From NCBI RefSeq assembly GCF_003850345.1, contig NZ_CP027707.1:3472001-3536000 (forward strand): DNA of 64,000 nucleotides, in the 5' to 3' direction. The stretch is from Pseudomonas chlororaphis subsp. piscium. GTDB lineage: Bacteria; Pseudomonadota; Gammaproteobacteria; Pseudomonadales; Pseudomonadaceae. The position numbers were made by a program, and so were the translations under genes. Below, one piece after another: positions 45,299-58,250 of the stretch. Each line of letters begins with the position of its first letter. Position 1 is the stretch's first letter. The notes under the pieces are model-generated. The model did not search any database, was not told the origin of the DNA, and worked only from the letters and a program-made list of their open reading frames with translations.

Positions 45299-47443
45299 TT
45301 ACACGCCCATCAACGGGTCGCTGATGCTGTGGGCCCCGGTTTCCAGGCGCCCGGCCAGGCGCCGCAGCCAGCCGCCCTCGGCGCGCAGGGTCAGGTCGTA
45401 CCAGCCGCCGCTGGCCTGGCAGGCGAACATCTGGTGGATCTCGCTGCGCCCTGGCACATCGAAACGCCACGGCCCCTGATGGGTGTAGGGGCAACGGTCG
45501 ATGGTGATCGACACCGGCTCCTTGCTCGGGTTGCTCAAGGTCAGCTGCAGGTTGTTGCCGCGGCTGAACGTCGACACCTCGGGCTGACGCAGCAGCAGGT
45601 TGCCGTGGAAGCTGCGGTGGAAACCGTTAGGCCCCAGCAGCCACAGCTTGTAGTGCCCGGCGGTCTGCCAGCTGTCCTTGAGCTGCTTGCCTGCCTCCAC
45701 CGTATAACGACGGGGAACGTCCAGCAGGTGCAGGCGATCGTAGACATGGAACACCGCGCCCTGCTCGCCACTGTTCTCCAGGCTCAGGGTCAGGCTCAAT
45801 GCCTTGCGCTTGGCCTTGGCCTCGACATTCAGCCGATACGGCAAGGCCCGCGACGGCCGGGCCACGCGCTGCTGCTGCGGCAATTGCTGGCGGCTGGCGT
45901 CCGGCAGCGGCACCTGGGCCAGTTGTTCCTGGCGCTGGCGCAGCAGGTCCGCGGCCTGGCGGGTGGTGGTGTGCAGCGGCGGGAGGATCTCGCTGTTGGG
46001 ATTGACGAAGTTGAAGGCCGAGGTCAGGTCGCCGCACACCGCGCGGCGCCAGGCGCTGATGTTCGGCTCGCGCACGCCGAAGCGCTTCTCGAGAAATTGC
46101 AGGACCGAGGTGTGGTCGAACGCCTGGGAGTTGACCCAGCCACCACGGCTCCAGGGCGACAGCACCAGCATCGGCACCCGTGGGCCGGGGCCGTAGATGC
46201 CACCGTCCGGACGCGGTTGCTGGGTGGTCCCCGGTGGCGCCGGGTGGGTGAACACCTCACTGTCGAAATCCACCGTGGATTTGCCGGCGAAGCTGCCGTC
46301 CAGGCGTCGTGAAGGCGCCGAGGGCGACGGCACATGGTCGAAGAAACCGTCGTTCTCGTCGTAGTTGACCAGCAGCACGGTCTTGCTCCAGACCTCGGGG
46401 TTGTCGGTCAGCGCCTTGAGGATTTCCTGGGTGAACCAGCCCCCCTGCACCGGGCTCGACGGCCCCGGATGCTCGGAATAGGTGGCCGGCGCGACGATCC
46501 AGCTGACCTTGGGCAGCTTGCCCTGCTGCACGTCGTTGCGGAACCCCGCGATCATGCCCTCCAGGTCGCTGCCGCTGCGGGCCGGCAAGGTGTTGCCATT
46601 GCCCTTGTACAGCGGCACCCGGGCATTCAGCGCATCGCTGTAAGGCACGAAGGCGGTGAAGTCTTCCGGCGGCTGCGCCGGGTTGCCGGCCGCCACGCTG
46701 GCGCGGCGGTACTGGCGGAAACCGGCCAGGGGGTTGTCGCCGAAGTTGTCCGGCAGGTACTGGTAGATCTTCCAGCTGACGCCCCGCTCTTCCAGGCGCT
46801 CGGGGTAGGTTTTCCAGGTGTAGCCGACGTCCACCGCACCCGGGCCGTCCCATTCGTTGACCACCGCCGCCACGTTGGCGCCGGTCGGGCCGTTGGTGCC
46901 GGTCCAGTGGAACAGGCGGTTGGGGTTGGTCCCGGCGTGCACCGAACAGTGGTAGGCATCGCACAGGGTGAAGGTGTTGGCCAGGGCGAACTGGAACGGC
47001 AGCTCCTGCTCGCGGTAGTAGCCCATGGAGGTGTTGGTCTTGAAGGTCGGCCAGGCGCTCATGCGCCCGCTGCCCCAGGCCGCGTGCTCGTCGATCCACG
47101 AATGCGGCGTGCCGTTGACCCGCTGCGCGTTGCCCCGCGAGCTGTCCAGGTGATACGGCAGCACCACTCGCCCGACGCCCTGCTGCTCCCACACCGAACG
47201 CTTGCCGGGCAGCGGAATGGTGAAGCGGTCGCTGAAACCGCGCACCCCGGGCAAGGTGCCGAAGTAGTGGTCGAAGGAGCGGTTTTCCTGCATCAGGATC
47301 ACCACGTGCTCGACATCGCGGATGGTGCCGGTGCGGTTGTTGGCGGGGATCGCCAGGGCCTGGCGGATGGAGTCTGGCAGTAAGGTAAAGGCCGATCCGA
47401 TGGCGGCGGCCTGCATGAGCTTCCTGCGAGTGAGAATAGGCAT
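45299..47443 (-). CDS. plcN: Phosphocholine-specific phospholipase C, Tat-exported (PlcN/PlcH family)
   Basis: 714 residues. The twin-arginine signal LTRRKLMQAAAIGSAFTLL is followed by the acid-phosphatase-like catalytic part with HVVILMQENRSFDHYFGTLPGV, VNYDENDGFFDHV and a PSPSAPSR stretch. Two C-terminal DUF756 domains lie at about 520-610 and 625-705 (DRLHLLDV; YDLTLRAEGGWL). It would hydrolyse phosphatidylcholine outside the cell or in the periplasm and supply phosphate. Length is between P. aeruginosa PlcN and PlcH, and haemolytic or not cannot be told. A Pho-box-like site is upstream. Confidence 0.85.
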   Translation of the reverse strand: MPILTRRKLMQAAAIGSAFTLLPDSIRQALAIPANNRTGTIRDVEHVVILMQENRSFDHYFGTLPGVRGFSDRFTIPLPGKRSVWEQQGVGRVVLPYHLDSSRGNAQRVNGTPHSWIDEHAAWGSGRMSAWPTFKTNTSMGYYREQELPFQFALANTFTLCDAYHCSVHAGTNPNRLFHWTGTNGPTGANVAAVVNEWDGPGAVDVGYTWKTYPERLEERGVSWKIYQYLPDNFGDNPLAGFRQYRRASVAAGNPAQPPEDFTAFVPYSDALNARVPLYKGNGNTLPARSGSDLEGMIAGFRNDVQQGKLPKVSWIVAPATYSEHPGPSSPVQGGWFTQEILKALTDNPEVWSKTVLLVNYDENDGFFDHVPSPSAPSRRLDGSFAGKSTVDFDSEVFTHPAPPGTTQQPRPDGGIYGPGPRVPMLVLSPWSRGGWVNSQAFDHTSVLQFLEKRFGVREPNISAWRRAVCGDLTSAFNFVNPNSEILPPLHTTTRQAADLLRQRQEQLAQVPLPDASRQQLPQQQRVARPSRALPYRLNVEAKAKRKALSLTLSLENSGEQGAVFHVYDRLHLLDVPRRYTVEAGKQLKDSWQTAGHYKLWLLGPNGFHRSFHGNLLLRQPEVSTFSRGNNLQLTLSNPSKEPVSITIDRCPYTHQGPWRFDVPGRSEIHQMFACQASGGWYDLTLRAEGGWLRRLAGRLETGAHSISDPLMGV

Positions 47444-47508
47444 ACGCGGTTGAATTCCTTGAAGTTACAGGGCGGGAAATAGCGACCCACGCAAAGTAGT
47501 GACCTCAA

Positions 47509-47526
47509 GTAACAAGCAAGTTACAC
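47509..47526 (-). promoter_or_regulatory. Possible Pho box upstream of phospholipase C
   Basis: Minus strand GTGTAAC-TTGC-TTGTTAC: two 7-bp half-sites with the 11-bp period of PhoB sites, 66 bp before the ATG. Phosphate control of plc genes is known in P. aeruginosa. Confidence 0.55.
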
Positions 47527-47733
47527 GGCGGTTGCAGGCCGGGGTCAAGGCATTCATTGATCCTGATAAAGCTGTATTAACTCTCTAAACCGATGATTTT
47601 TAATTACATTTCTAAATAAAGAATATTTCGTGAACTTCATCCCGAGTTGCTCCTTGTATTCGGAAAAATGTGACGGCGTTCTGCTTTAATCCTATTTGCA
47701 CAATGCCACTACTTCAGTTTGCAAGGAGCAATC

Positions 47734-50442
47734 ATGGACCCGACCCAGCACTACGAGGGGGAAAGGAAGCGTATCGAGAACCGCCGTACCGCATTGGGTC
47801 TCAAATACCTTCCCGCGCCGGACGGCCAACCCCTCAAGACCTGGGGGCTGGCGTTGTCCGGCGGTGGCATCCGCAGCGCCACCTTTTGCCTGGGGGTGCT
47901 GCAGGCGATGGCCCGGGCCAATGCGCCGGAACAGGCCAACCCACGAAAGTCGAGAACACCACAAGACAACCTCACCACCACCCTGCTGCCGCGTTTCGAC
48001 TACCTCTCCACGGTCAGCGGCGGTGGTTATATCGGCAGTTTCTTCTCCAGCCTGTTCATCCCCAATCGCCTGCGCCGGGAGCAGGCCCAGGAGCGCGCCG
48101 AAACCTCGCACCTGTCGCCTGCCCAGCAAGCGGCCAGGACCGCGGCGGTCAACGCCTATGAGGTCCTGCGCTACGAGCCGCCGGGACGCATCAGCACCGG
48201 CATCGACTATTCCAGCGACAAAGACATCGGCAAGGGCCCCACTGCCTGGCTCCGGGAGAACGGCCGCTACCTGACCCCGACCGGCTCGGGGGACGCGCTT
48301 TACGCCCTGGCGATCACCTGGCGCAACTGGCTGTCGCTGCACTTCGTCATCGGCATGCCGATCGTCCTGCTGCTGTCGTTGCTGATGCTGTTACAGGTGA
48401 AGTACCTGCCCAATCTGTACCTGCTGCCCGGCGCGGTGTTTGTCCTCGGTTTGCTGCCCAGCTGCCTGGCCTACTGGCTGGTGCTGCCGAAAAACAGCCT
48501 GAGCAACCCTCCGGCCCTGAGCAATCTGGCGATCGCGGCCTGCACGGTGATGGCGCTGGTCTTCGTCGGCATCTGGGCGCTGCTGCATCAGTCGGACGAC
48601 AGGCCGAACGTACGCTATCTGTTCTTCGGGTTCGCCGTCATCGCGCTGCTGGGCATCCTCTACGCCTGGCTGCTGGTCTGGCGCCTGAAGTACCGGACCC
48701 GCAAGGCCAACGACGAAGACGGGATCTTTACCGTGCGCAACTACCGGGTCGAGGTCACCCGGGTGCTGTCGCAGATCATCATGACCCTCGGCGCGGTGCT
48801 GTTCGCCGCGTTCCTGGTGTCGCTGTCCGAAACCATCTACCTGCACCTGCAGACCCTGACCCAGGGCACCATCGGCGTTCTCCCGGTGCTGATCTGGCTG
48901 GTGCGCCGCCTGGCGCTGTCGCGGGACGAGAAGATCCTGCCGGACTGGCTGCGCCTGCTGCCCCTGGAGGTCATGAGCCTGCTGGGCGGCATGCTGTTGC
49001 TGGCGGCGGTCTGCCTGGTGTGGATGTTGTTCGTGGTGTGGGTCACCGCCGATGGCAGCTTCAATCTGCTGGAAGACGGCCATATGCTGCGGCTGGCCCT
49101 GCTGGCGGGCGTCGCGGCGGCCCTGACCTGGGTCAGCAGCCGCTTCGTCGGTTTCCTCAACACCTCGTCCTTGCAGGCCTACTACAGCGCCCGCCTGATC
49201 CGCGCCTACATGGGCGCCACCAACGGCAAGCGCTTCGATGGCACGCCCGAGCAACGACGCAAGCACATGAGCGTGGCCGAGCCGCTGAGCAACGACGACA
49301 TCAGCGTCGAGCACTACTACGGCACGCCCAGCGCCGGCCCGCTGCACCTGATCAACGTGACCATGAACCTCACGGTCGACCCCGCCGAACAACTGGTGCA
49401 GCGCGATCGCAAGGGCAAGCCGCTGTGCCTGGCGCCAGGCAGTGTCAAGGGTGAAGGGACCTTTATCCTCGATGGCAAGGTCTATCAGCGCGACCTGGAC
49501 AACATCCCCGCTTCGGAAATCGCCTACCCGCTGACCATCGGCCAATGGATAGGCATCTCCGGCGCGGCCTTCACCACCGGCCTGGGGCGCGCCACCAGCC
49601 TCGGCATGTCGTTGCTGCTGGGCCTGGCCAACGTACGCCTGGGCAACTGGTGGCCCAGCCGCTTCGTCGACGCGAAACAACAGGAAACCAAGGAGACCTT
49701 TGGCGCGAAAATGTCGCGCTGGCTGCCGACCCAGACCTACCTGTTCTACGAGTTGACCGCCCACTTCCATGGCCATCGGCGCGCCTATCAGTACCTCTCC
49801 GACGGCGGCCACTTCGAGAACACGGCGGCCTACGAACTGCTGCGCCAGGAGCGCCAGGTCGAACTTATCGTGATGTGCGACTGTGGCTGCGATCCCGATT
49901 ACCAGTTCGACGACCTGAGCAATTTCATCCGCCTGGCGCGCATCGACCACGGCCTGGAGATCAGGGAAGACAGGCAAATCACCGAGGACGAGGTGCTGGG
50001 CAGCGTGTTCGGGCGCATGGCGCATTTCAAGACCGCGCCGTCAGAGGCGGACCGCCGCTGCGCCCTGCTGCTCGACGTCTACTCCTGCCTTGAGCCGGGC
50101 ACCCTGATCAGCCGCATCCTGGTGCTCAAGCCGCGGCTGATCGCGTCGGTATCGCCGGACGTCCAGAACTACGCGCTGCTCAACAAGTCCTTCCCCAACC
50201 AGCCCACCGCCGACCAGTTCTTCGACGAAGCCCAGTTCGAAAGCTATCGCAAGCTCGGCCTGAGCATCGGCCAGGAGGTCTTCGGCAATGGGCTCAACGG
50301 CAATACCATCGCCCAGGCGCTGTGGCGCTACCTGCGCGAACACCCTACGGGCGTCGCGCACGAGGATGACCAGCCCAAGCCGCCGCGGCCGAGCCGCAAT
50401 GGCCACCGCCGCCCTTCGGCAGACAGGCATCCCCCCGCATGA
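47734..50442 (+). CDS. Membrane-embedded patatin-like phospholipase
   Basis: 902 residues. The patatin domain is split by membrane segments. The oxyanion loop GLALSGGGIRSATFCLGVLQ (about 38-57) and the nucleophile region YLSTVSGGGYIGS come first. About eight membrane helices follow (about 205-475), and the catalytic Asp appears far downstream in LSDGGHFENTAAYELL (about 690). The soluble C-terminal 200 residues contain an acidic CDCGCDPDYQF stretch. AAGGAG before the ATG at 47734 fixes the start. Family members are poorly characterised; lipid acyl hydrolysis in the inner membrane is the likely activity. It is divergent from phospholipase C, with an AT-rich 290-bp gap. Confidence 0.75.
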   Translation: MDPTQHYEGERKRIENRRTALGLKYLPAPDGQPLKTWGLALSGGGIRSATFCLGVLQAMARANAPEQANPRKSRTPQDNLTTTLLPRFDYLSTVSGGGYIGSFFSSLFIPNRLRREQAQERAETSHLSPAQQAARTAAVNAYEVLRYEPPGRISTGIDYSSDKDIGKGPTAWLRENGRYLTPTGSGDALYALAITWRNWLSLHFVIGMPIVLLLSLLMLLQVKYLPNLYLLPGAVFVLGLLPSCLAYWLVLPKNSLSNPPALSNLAIAACTVMALVFVGIWALLHQSDDRPNVRYLFFGFAVIALLGILYAWLLVWRLKYRTRKANDEDGIFTVRNYRVEVTRVLSQIIMTLGAVLFAAFLVSLSETIYLHLQTLTQGTIGVLPVLIWLVRRLALSRDEKILPDWLRLLPLEVMSLLGGMLLLAAVCLVWMLFVVWVTADGSFNLLEDGHMLRLALLAGVAAALTWVSSRFVGFLNTSSLQAYYSARLIRAYMGATNGKRFDGTPEQRRKHMSVAEPLSNDDISVEHYYGTPSAGPLHLINVTMNLTVDPAEQLVQRDRKGKPLCLAPGSVKGEGTFILDGKVYQRDLDNIPASEIAYPLTIGQWIGISGAAFTTGLGRATSLGMSLLLGLANVRLGNWWPSRFVDAKQQETKETFGAKMSRWLPTQTYLFYELTAHFHGHRRAYQYLSDGGHFENTAAYELLRQERQVELIVMCDCGCDPDYQFDDLSNFIRLARIDHGLEIREDRQITEDEVLGSVFGRMAHFKTAPSEADRRCALLLDVYSCLEPGTLISRILVLKPRLIASVSPDVQNYALLNKSFPNQPTADQFFDEAQFESYRKLGLSIGQEVFGNGLNGNTIAQALWRYLREHPTGVAHEDDQPKPPRPSRNGHRRPSADRHPPA

Positions 50443-50485
50443 CGCGAAATGACGATGGCCCTGCGAGCCTGCAGTCAGGAAGGCC

Positions 50486-51391
50486 TCAACGCTGGCCGCG
50501 GCGCAGGGTCTCGCTCGGCAGCTCCTTGAACAGCGCCCGGTAGCTGCTGGAAAACCGTCCGAGGTGCCAGAACGACCAGCGCATGGCCACCTCGGCCACG
50601 GTGGTTTCGTCCGGGCCGCGCCTGAGCAGTTCGCGGTGCGCGCTGTTCAGCCGGCGCAGGCGCAGCCACTGGGTTGGCGCCATGCCGGCGAAGGCCCTGA
50701 ACGCGCCTTGCAGCTGGCGCAGGGAAACCCCGGCCACCTGCGACAATTCCAGCAGGTTGAGGCTGTCTTCCGGGCCGTCCGCCGCCCACTGGGCCACCCG
50801 CTGCATGATCGCCCGTTCCTCGGCGCGCCGGCGCAGGCCGCCGCCGTCCAGGCGCACACAGGCGTTGTCGAGGATAAACAGGCAGTCGTCGAGCAACTGC
50901 TGGGTCAGGGCTTCGCGGCTGGGTGGGTCGAGGGTCTGCGACAGGCGGGTCAGGGTCGTGCTGAGCCAGCGGCTGAACAAGGCGTTCTGCCCGCAGTTGA
51001 GCGGCGCCAGGAACAGGCCGTCGAGGCGCTGCGCGTCGAGGCCATGGCCGCGAACGAATTCCGGGCCGAACACCACGGCGATTTCCTGGTAGTTCTCCGG
51101 GGTGATCCAGATATTGCGGCTCTCGCCGTTGAGCAGGTACAGGGCGTTGTCGCTGCGATCGAAACAGAACGCCAGGGAGTCCTCGGGCGCGCTGAAATTC
51201 TGCTCGACCCGGGTGTTCATGCACTCCTCGTAGATCTGCACCCCTTGCAGGTCCAGATAACGCACCTGCCCGGCGAAATGCCCGGGCGACATCTGCTGGT
51301 AATGCTGCACCCAACCCGGGGTGGCACGGATCTGATCGGCCACATCGAAGGTGTTGAAGGCCTGGACCTGGAGAGCTGTCGACGCTGTCAT
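50486..51391 (-). CDS. AraC-family regulator (polyamine gene neighbour)
   Basis: 301 residues. A sensor part is followed by a C-terminal double helix-turn-helix (about 205-298; LLELSQVAGVSLRQLQGAFRAFAGMAPTQWLRLRRL and EVAMRWSFWHLGRFSSSYR). It resembles EutR/FeaR-like regulators. The ATG at 51391 has AAGG upstream. Divergent from the gamma-glutamyl-polyamine synthetase gene, so it may control polyamine use (inference). Confidence 0.82.
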   Translation of the reverse strand: MTASTALQVQAFNTFDVADQIRATPGWVQHYQQMSPGHFAGQVRYLDLQGVQIYEECMNTRVEQNFSAPEDSLAFCFDRSDNALYLLNGESRNIWITPENYQEIAVVFGPEFVRGHGLDAQRLDGLFLAPLNCGQNALFSRWLSTTLTRLSQTLDPPSREALTQQLLDDCLFILDNACVRLDGGGLRRRAEERAIMQRVAQWAADGPEDSLNLLELSQVAGVSLRQLQGAFRAFAGMAPTQWLRLRRLNSAHRELLRRGPDETTVAEVAMRWSFWHLGRFSSSYRALFKELPSETLRRGQR

Positions 51392-51535
51392 AAAGGAACC
51401 TTGCGCACTCTTTTGGTGCGCTTTGGTGCTGCTTAAAGTGGATAGATGGAACCGCAAGGCTTGCCCAAGATAGTCGTCAACGCGCCACAGGGGAAGCGAC
51501 TGGGCGCGTCACCGACAATCATTTACGAGGTCTTT

Positions 51536-55408
<3,873 letters not shown>

Positions 55409-55669
55409 GACAGTAACTACGCAAGCGAATGGACCACCGCTATCGCGAGCAAGCTTCGCTCCTACAGAAGCGGGTTCCAGATGCGGACTACCGGGCGTCC
55501 CACAAACCTGTAGGAGCCAGCGGGCGGCGATCCGACTTGCCGGCGATGGCGGTTGCAAATGCGCCGTCGTCATCCCTGGCAGCTCGCTGCGATCATTGCC
55601 CCCCAGGCTGGCCTGAAGCCTCGAGCGGTGCGAAGATGCGCGCCGCAAATCGGCTTGCTAAGGAATGGC
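55409..55669. other. Intergenic region with REP elements
   Basis: 261 bp carrying a REP unit (around 55440-55475, GCTCCTACAGAAGCG) and the first copy of a 71-bp repeat (55508-55578). No gene. It leads into the lipoprotein gene, whose ribosome-binding site is at 55660-55664. Confidence 0.6.
55508..55578 (+). repeat. 71-bp direct repeat, copy 1 (REP-like core)
   Basis: Begins CTGTAGGAGCCAGCGGGCGG and ends CATCCCTG. The first 44 bp are identical to 56069-56112, and the remaining 27 bp differ at only four positions or so. With the inverted CTCCTACAG unit 35-60 bp upstream it forms a REPIN-like pair. Confidence 0.85.
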
Positions 55670-55960
55670 ATCATCAAAGCGCTCACTGCTCTCGTCCTGC
55701 TTGGGACACTCGCCCTCTCGGGCTGCGGCACCCTGATGGCCCGTGCCAGCAATCAGTACATTTCCTACGACTTCTACAAAGGCACCCAGCAGAATATCCA
55801 GCTGCTGACCATGCGCGGCGCCCGCGGCTACGACGGCTACGCCACGATCTACTGCTGGATGAGCATCGTCTGCCCACTGGTGGCGGTGGTGAGCCTGCCG
55901 GTGGACGCGGCGGTTGATACAGTGCTGCTGCCCTATGACGCCAAGGGCGTTTATTACTGA
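55670..55960 (+). CDS. YceK/YidQ-like lipoprotein with non-standard start
   Basis: About 96 residues. A lipoprotein signal (IIKALTALVLLGTLALSGC, lipobox LSGC) is followed by GTLMARASNQYI and the YceK-like YDGYATIYCWMSIVCPLVAVVSLPVDAAVDTVLLPYD. No ATG, GTG or TTG stands where the family starts. An AAGGA at 55660-55664 is followed by ATC ATC at 55670-55675, so the start is either an ATC codon, a distant TTG (55655), or lost by mutation. The reading frame after it is intact. Confidence 0.7.
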   Translation: MIKALTALVLLGTLALSGCGTLMARASNQYISYDFYKGTQQNIQLLTMRGARGYDGYATIYCWMSIVCPLVAVVSLPVDAAVDTVLLPYDAKGVYY

Positions 55961-56068
55961 AGCCGTGGCCGGTCGCTGGCGGCATGGGTGAATGGTCCGC
56001 CGCTATCGCTGGCAAGCCAGGCTCCTACAGAAGCGCGCGCCAGACGCGAAACTATGATCCCCATGATT

Positions 56069-56139
56069 CTGTAGGAGCCAGCGGGCGGCGATCCGACTTG
56101 CCGGCGATGGCGATTGCAAATACGCCGCTGTCATCCCTG
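56069..56139 (+). repeat. 71-bp direct repeat, copy 2 (REP-like core)
   Basis: Near-identical to 55508-55578 and in the same orientation, with its own upstream CTCCTACAGAAGCG partner at about 56020-56035. The two copies bracket the YceK-like gene. Confidence 0.85.
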
Positions 56140-56164
56140 ACAAGCATCGGCAAACCGCCACCCC

Positions 56165-56932
56165 TCAGCCCGCCACCACAGGCTCGGCCGCCACCCCACG
56201 CAACCGGCACGGCGCGCCCAGCCGGTCGAGTCGTGGCCGGCCGAACAGGTAGCCCTGCCCCCACTCGCCACCGCAGGCCGTGGCCAGGGCGCGGTCGGCT
56301 TCGCTCTCGATGCCTTCGATGATCACGCAGGGCGCCAGGGTCTTGCACAGCTGCACCAGGTGTTTCAGGGTCTGCACGCTGTTGGGTTCGCTGCGGGCGC
56401 GTTGCAGGTAACCCTGGTCGATCTTGACCATGTCGGGGCGGGTCTGGCGGATGAATTCCAGGGTACCCAGGCCGGCGCCGAAGTCGTCCACCGCCACCCG
56501 GCAGCCCAGCTCGCGCAGGCACAGGACAAACTCGATGGCCGCCTCGGTGCTCGGCGGCGTGGCGCTTTCGGTGATTTCGATCACCAGCCGCGCGGCCACC
56601 GAAGGGGCGGCGCGCAATTGCGCGAGAGTGGCGGACCAGAACGGATCGATGATCGCGCTCTGCGCCGAGATATTGCAGCCCAGGCGCAGGTGCTCGTCCT
56701 CCAGCAGGCGCTCGATCACGCACCCCACCACGCTGCGGTCCAGCTCGCGCATCACCTGATGGCGCTCGAGCATGGCGAAGGGGTAGACGCCATTGCCGGG
56801 CTGCTCGACATGGCGCAGCAAGCCTTCCTGGTATAGCACCCGGCTGGCGTCGGGCAGCCACACCACCGGCTGGAAGGCCAGCGCCAGTCGCCCCTGCGCC
56901 AGTTCCCGATAAAAGTCTTTGACGCTTTGCAT
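56165..56932 (-). CDS. EAL-domain c-di-GMP phosphodiesterase
   Basis: 255 residues, EAL domain alone. The signature reads EGL (YQEGLLRH) instead of EAL, but the metal and catalytic residues follow: NIS, IEITES, VDDFGAGLG, VKID, IEGIES and GQGYLFGRP. Activity is therefore likely. No sensor domain or membrane segment, so a partner may control it. Confidence 0.85.
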   Translation of the reverse strand: MQSVKDFYRELAQGRLALAFQPVVWLPDASRVLYQEGLLRHVEQPGNGVYPFAMLERHQVMRELDRSVVGCVIERLLEDEHLRLGCNISAQSAIIDPFWSATLAQLRAAPSVAARLVIEITESATPPSTEAAIEFVLCLRELGCRVAVDDFGAGLGTLEFIRQTRPDMVKIDQGYLQRARSEPNSVQTLKHLVQLCKTLAPCVIIEGIESEADRALATACGGEWGQGYLFGRPRLDRLGAPCRLRGVAAEPVVAG

Positions 56933-57182
56933 GACAGATCCGTAGTCGAAGCGGCGACAGCGCGCCGGGTGGGCTTGGCCAGGATGCGTCGGCGCGCCCG
57001 ACGAGATAATGGCTCATTGCCACTTATGATCCCCCCTGCCCGAGCGACTCGAAAGTGTTCCCGGATACCTTTCGTTTGTCCTCGGAAACACCGCACCGCC
57101 CTTTCTCGACTGTGGCCCAGGGTTTATTGCGATCATGCGCCAGCGCCAATGACATCAATTAGCCACCAGTCCAGGAAGTACT
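56933..57182. promoter_or_regulatory. Divergent promoter region, EAL and AraC genes
   Basis: 250 bp between divergent starts; no specific operator or promoter could be assigned. Confidence 0.35.
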
Positions 57183-58187
57183 ATGCACAGAATGACCGGC
57201 ACCAGTTTCCGGGTGCTTGCCGATGTCCTGACCGATGCCGGCGTCAAGGTCGAGGCCTTGCTCAAGCGCCACGGCAGCAGCCACCAGGAGGTCCATGAAA
57301 ACCCCACGGGCGTCAGGCTGGAGCTGGTCTACGAGTTGCTGCAAGACGCCGTGCATCTCTGCGGCAACCCGGACCTCGGCCTGCTGGCGTACACCAAGGC
57401 CCACCCGGCCAACCTGGAAGTGCTCGGCTATGCGCTGATGTCCGGCGCCACCCTGGACACCGCGCTGCAACGCCTGGTGGACTATCACTCGCTGGTCAGC
57501 AACGGCTTTTACCTGTGCCTGGAGCGCAGCCCCCAGGCCGTCACCCTGATCGGCTTCGACATCGCCCTCGAACCCGGCCTGGTGCCGCGGGCGTTTATCG
57601 ATGCCGGCGTCGCACAGACCCTGGGCCTGGTGCACTGGCTGCTGCCCGGCCACAAGCCTCGACCGCTGGCGGCGAGCTTCACCTACCCGCGACCGCCGGA
57701 CACCCGCGCCCTGGAGCGTCTGCTGGGCCCCAACCTGCAGTTCGACGCGCCCTACAACAGCCTGAGCTTCAGCCCGCGCGATTGCGCGACCGCCCTGCCC
57801 AGCGCCGACCCGGCGCTGGATGTGCTGCACATGGAATACGCACGGACCCGCCTCAAGCTGCTGCTCGACGGCTCGATGACCGCGCGGGTGCGGCGGGTAT
57901 TGTCCGAACGCCTGGCCCAGGGCGGACCCAGCGACCTGCGGCACATCGCGCAGCTGGTGGGAGTCAGCAGCCGCAGCCTGCAACGGCGCCTGGACAACGA
58001 AGACATGCACTTCTCGGCCCTGCTCGACGAGGCACGGTTGATGCTGGCCCACAGTTTCCTGCGCAACTCGGCGCGCAGCGTCAAGTACATCGGCGCCCTG
58101 CTCGGCTTTCGTGACCAGAGCAGCTTTCACAAGGCCTGCCGCCGCTGGTTCGGCATGACCCCGGGGCGTTATCGCCAGGAAGGCTGA
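57183..58187 (+). CDS. AraC-family regulator of the OruR/ArgR-like (Arabinose_bd) type
   Basis: 334 residues. N-terminal ligand domain (about 15-205, with NPDLGLLAYTKAHPANLEVLGYALMSG) typical of the PF12625 class, then a C-terminal helix-turn-helix pair (about 240-332; IAQLVGVSSRSLQRRL and IGALLGFRDQSSFHKACRRWFGMTPGRYR). AGGAAG precedes the ATG at 57183. Target unknown; it ends in a strong terminator. Confidence 0.88.
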   Translation: MHRMTGTSFRVLADVLTDAGVKVEALLKRHGSSHQEVHENPTGVRLELVYELLQDAVHLCGNPDLGLLAYTKAHPANLEVLGYALMSGATLDTALQRLVDYHSLVSNGFYLCLERSPQAVTLIGFDIALEPGLVPRAFIDAGVAQTLGLVHWLLPGHKPRPLAASFTYPRPPDTRALERLLGPNLQFDAPYNSLSFSPRDCATALPSADPALDVLHMEYARTRLKLLLDGSMTARVRRVLSERLAQGGPSDLRHIAQLVGVSSRSLQRRLDNEDMHFSALLDEARLMLAHSFLRNSARSVKYIGALLGFRDQSSFHKACRRWFGMTPGRYRQEG

Positions 58188-58197
58188 AGCCACAGAC

Positions 58198-58228
58198 AAA
58201 AACGCCGGGCACTGGGCCCGGCGTTTTT
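58198..58228. terminator. Bidirectional intrinsic terminator
   Basis: AAAAACGCCGGGC, loop ACTGG, GCCCGGCGTTTTT. The stem with A-run and T-run on either side serves both the AraC gene and the convergent NTF2-like gene. Confidence 0.9.
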
Positions 58229-58250
58229 ACAGGGCGCGGCAGGTGGCTGT

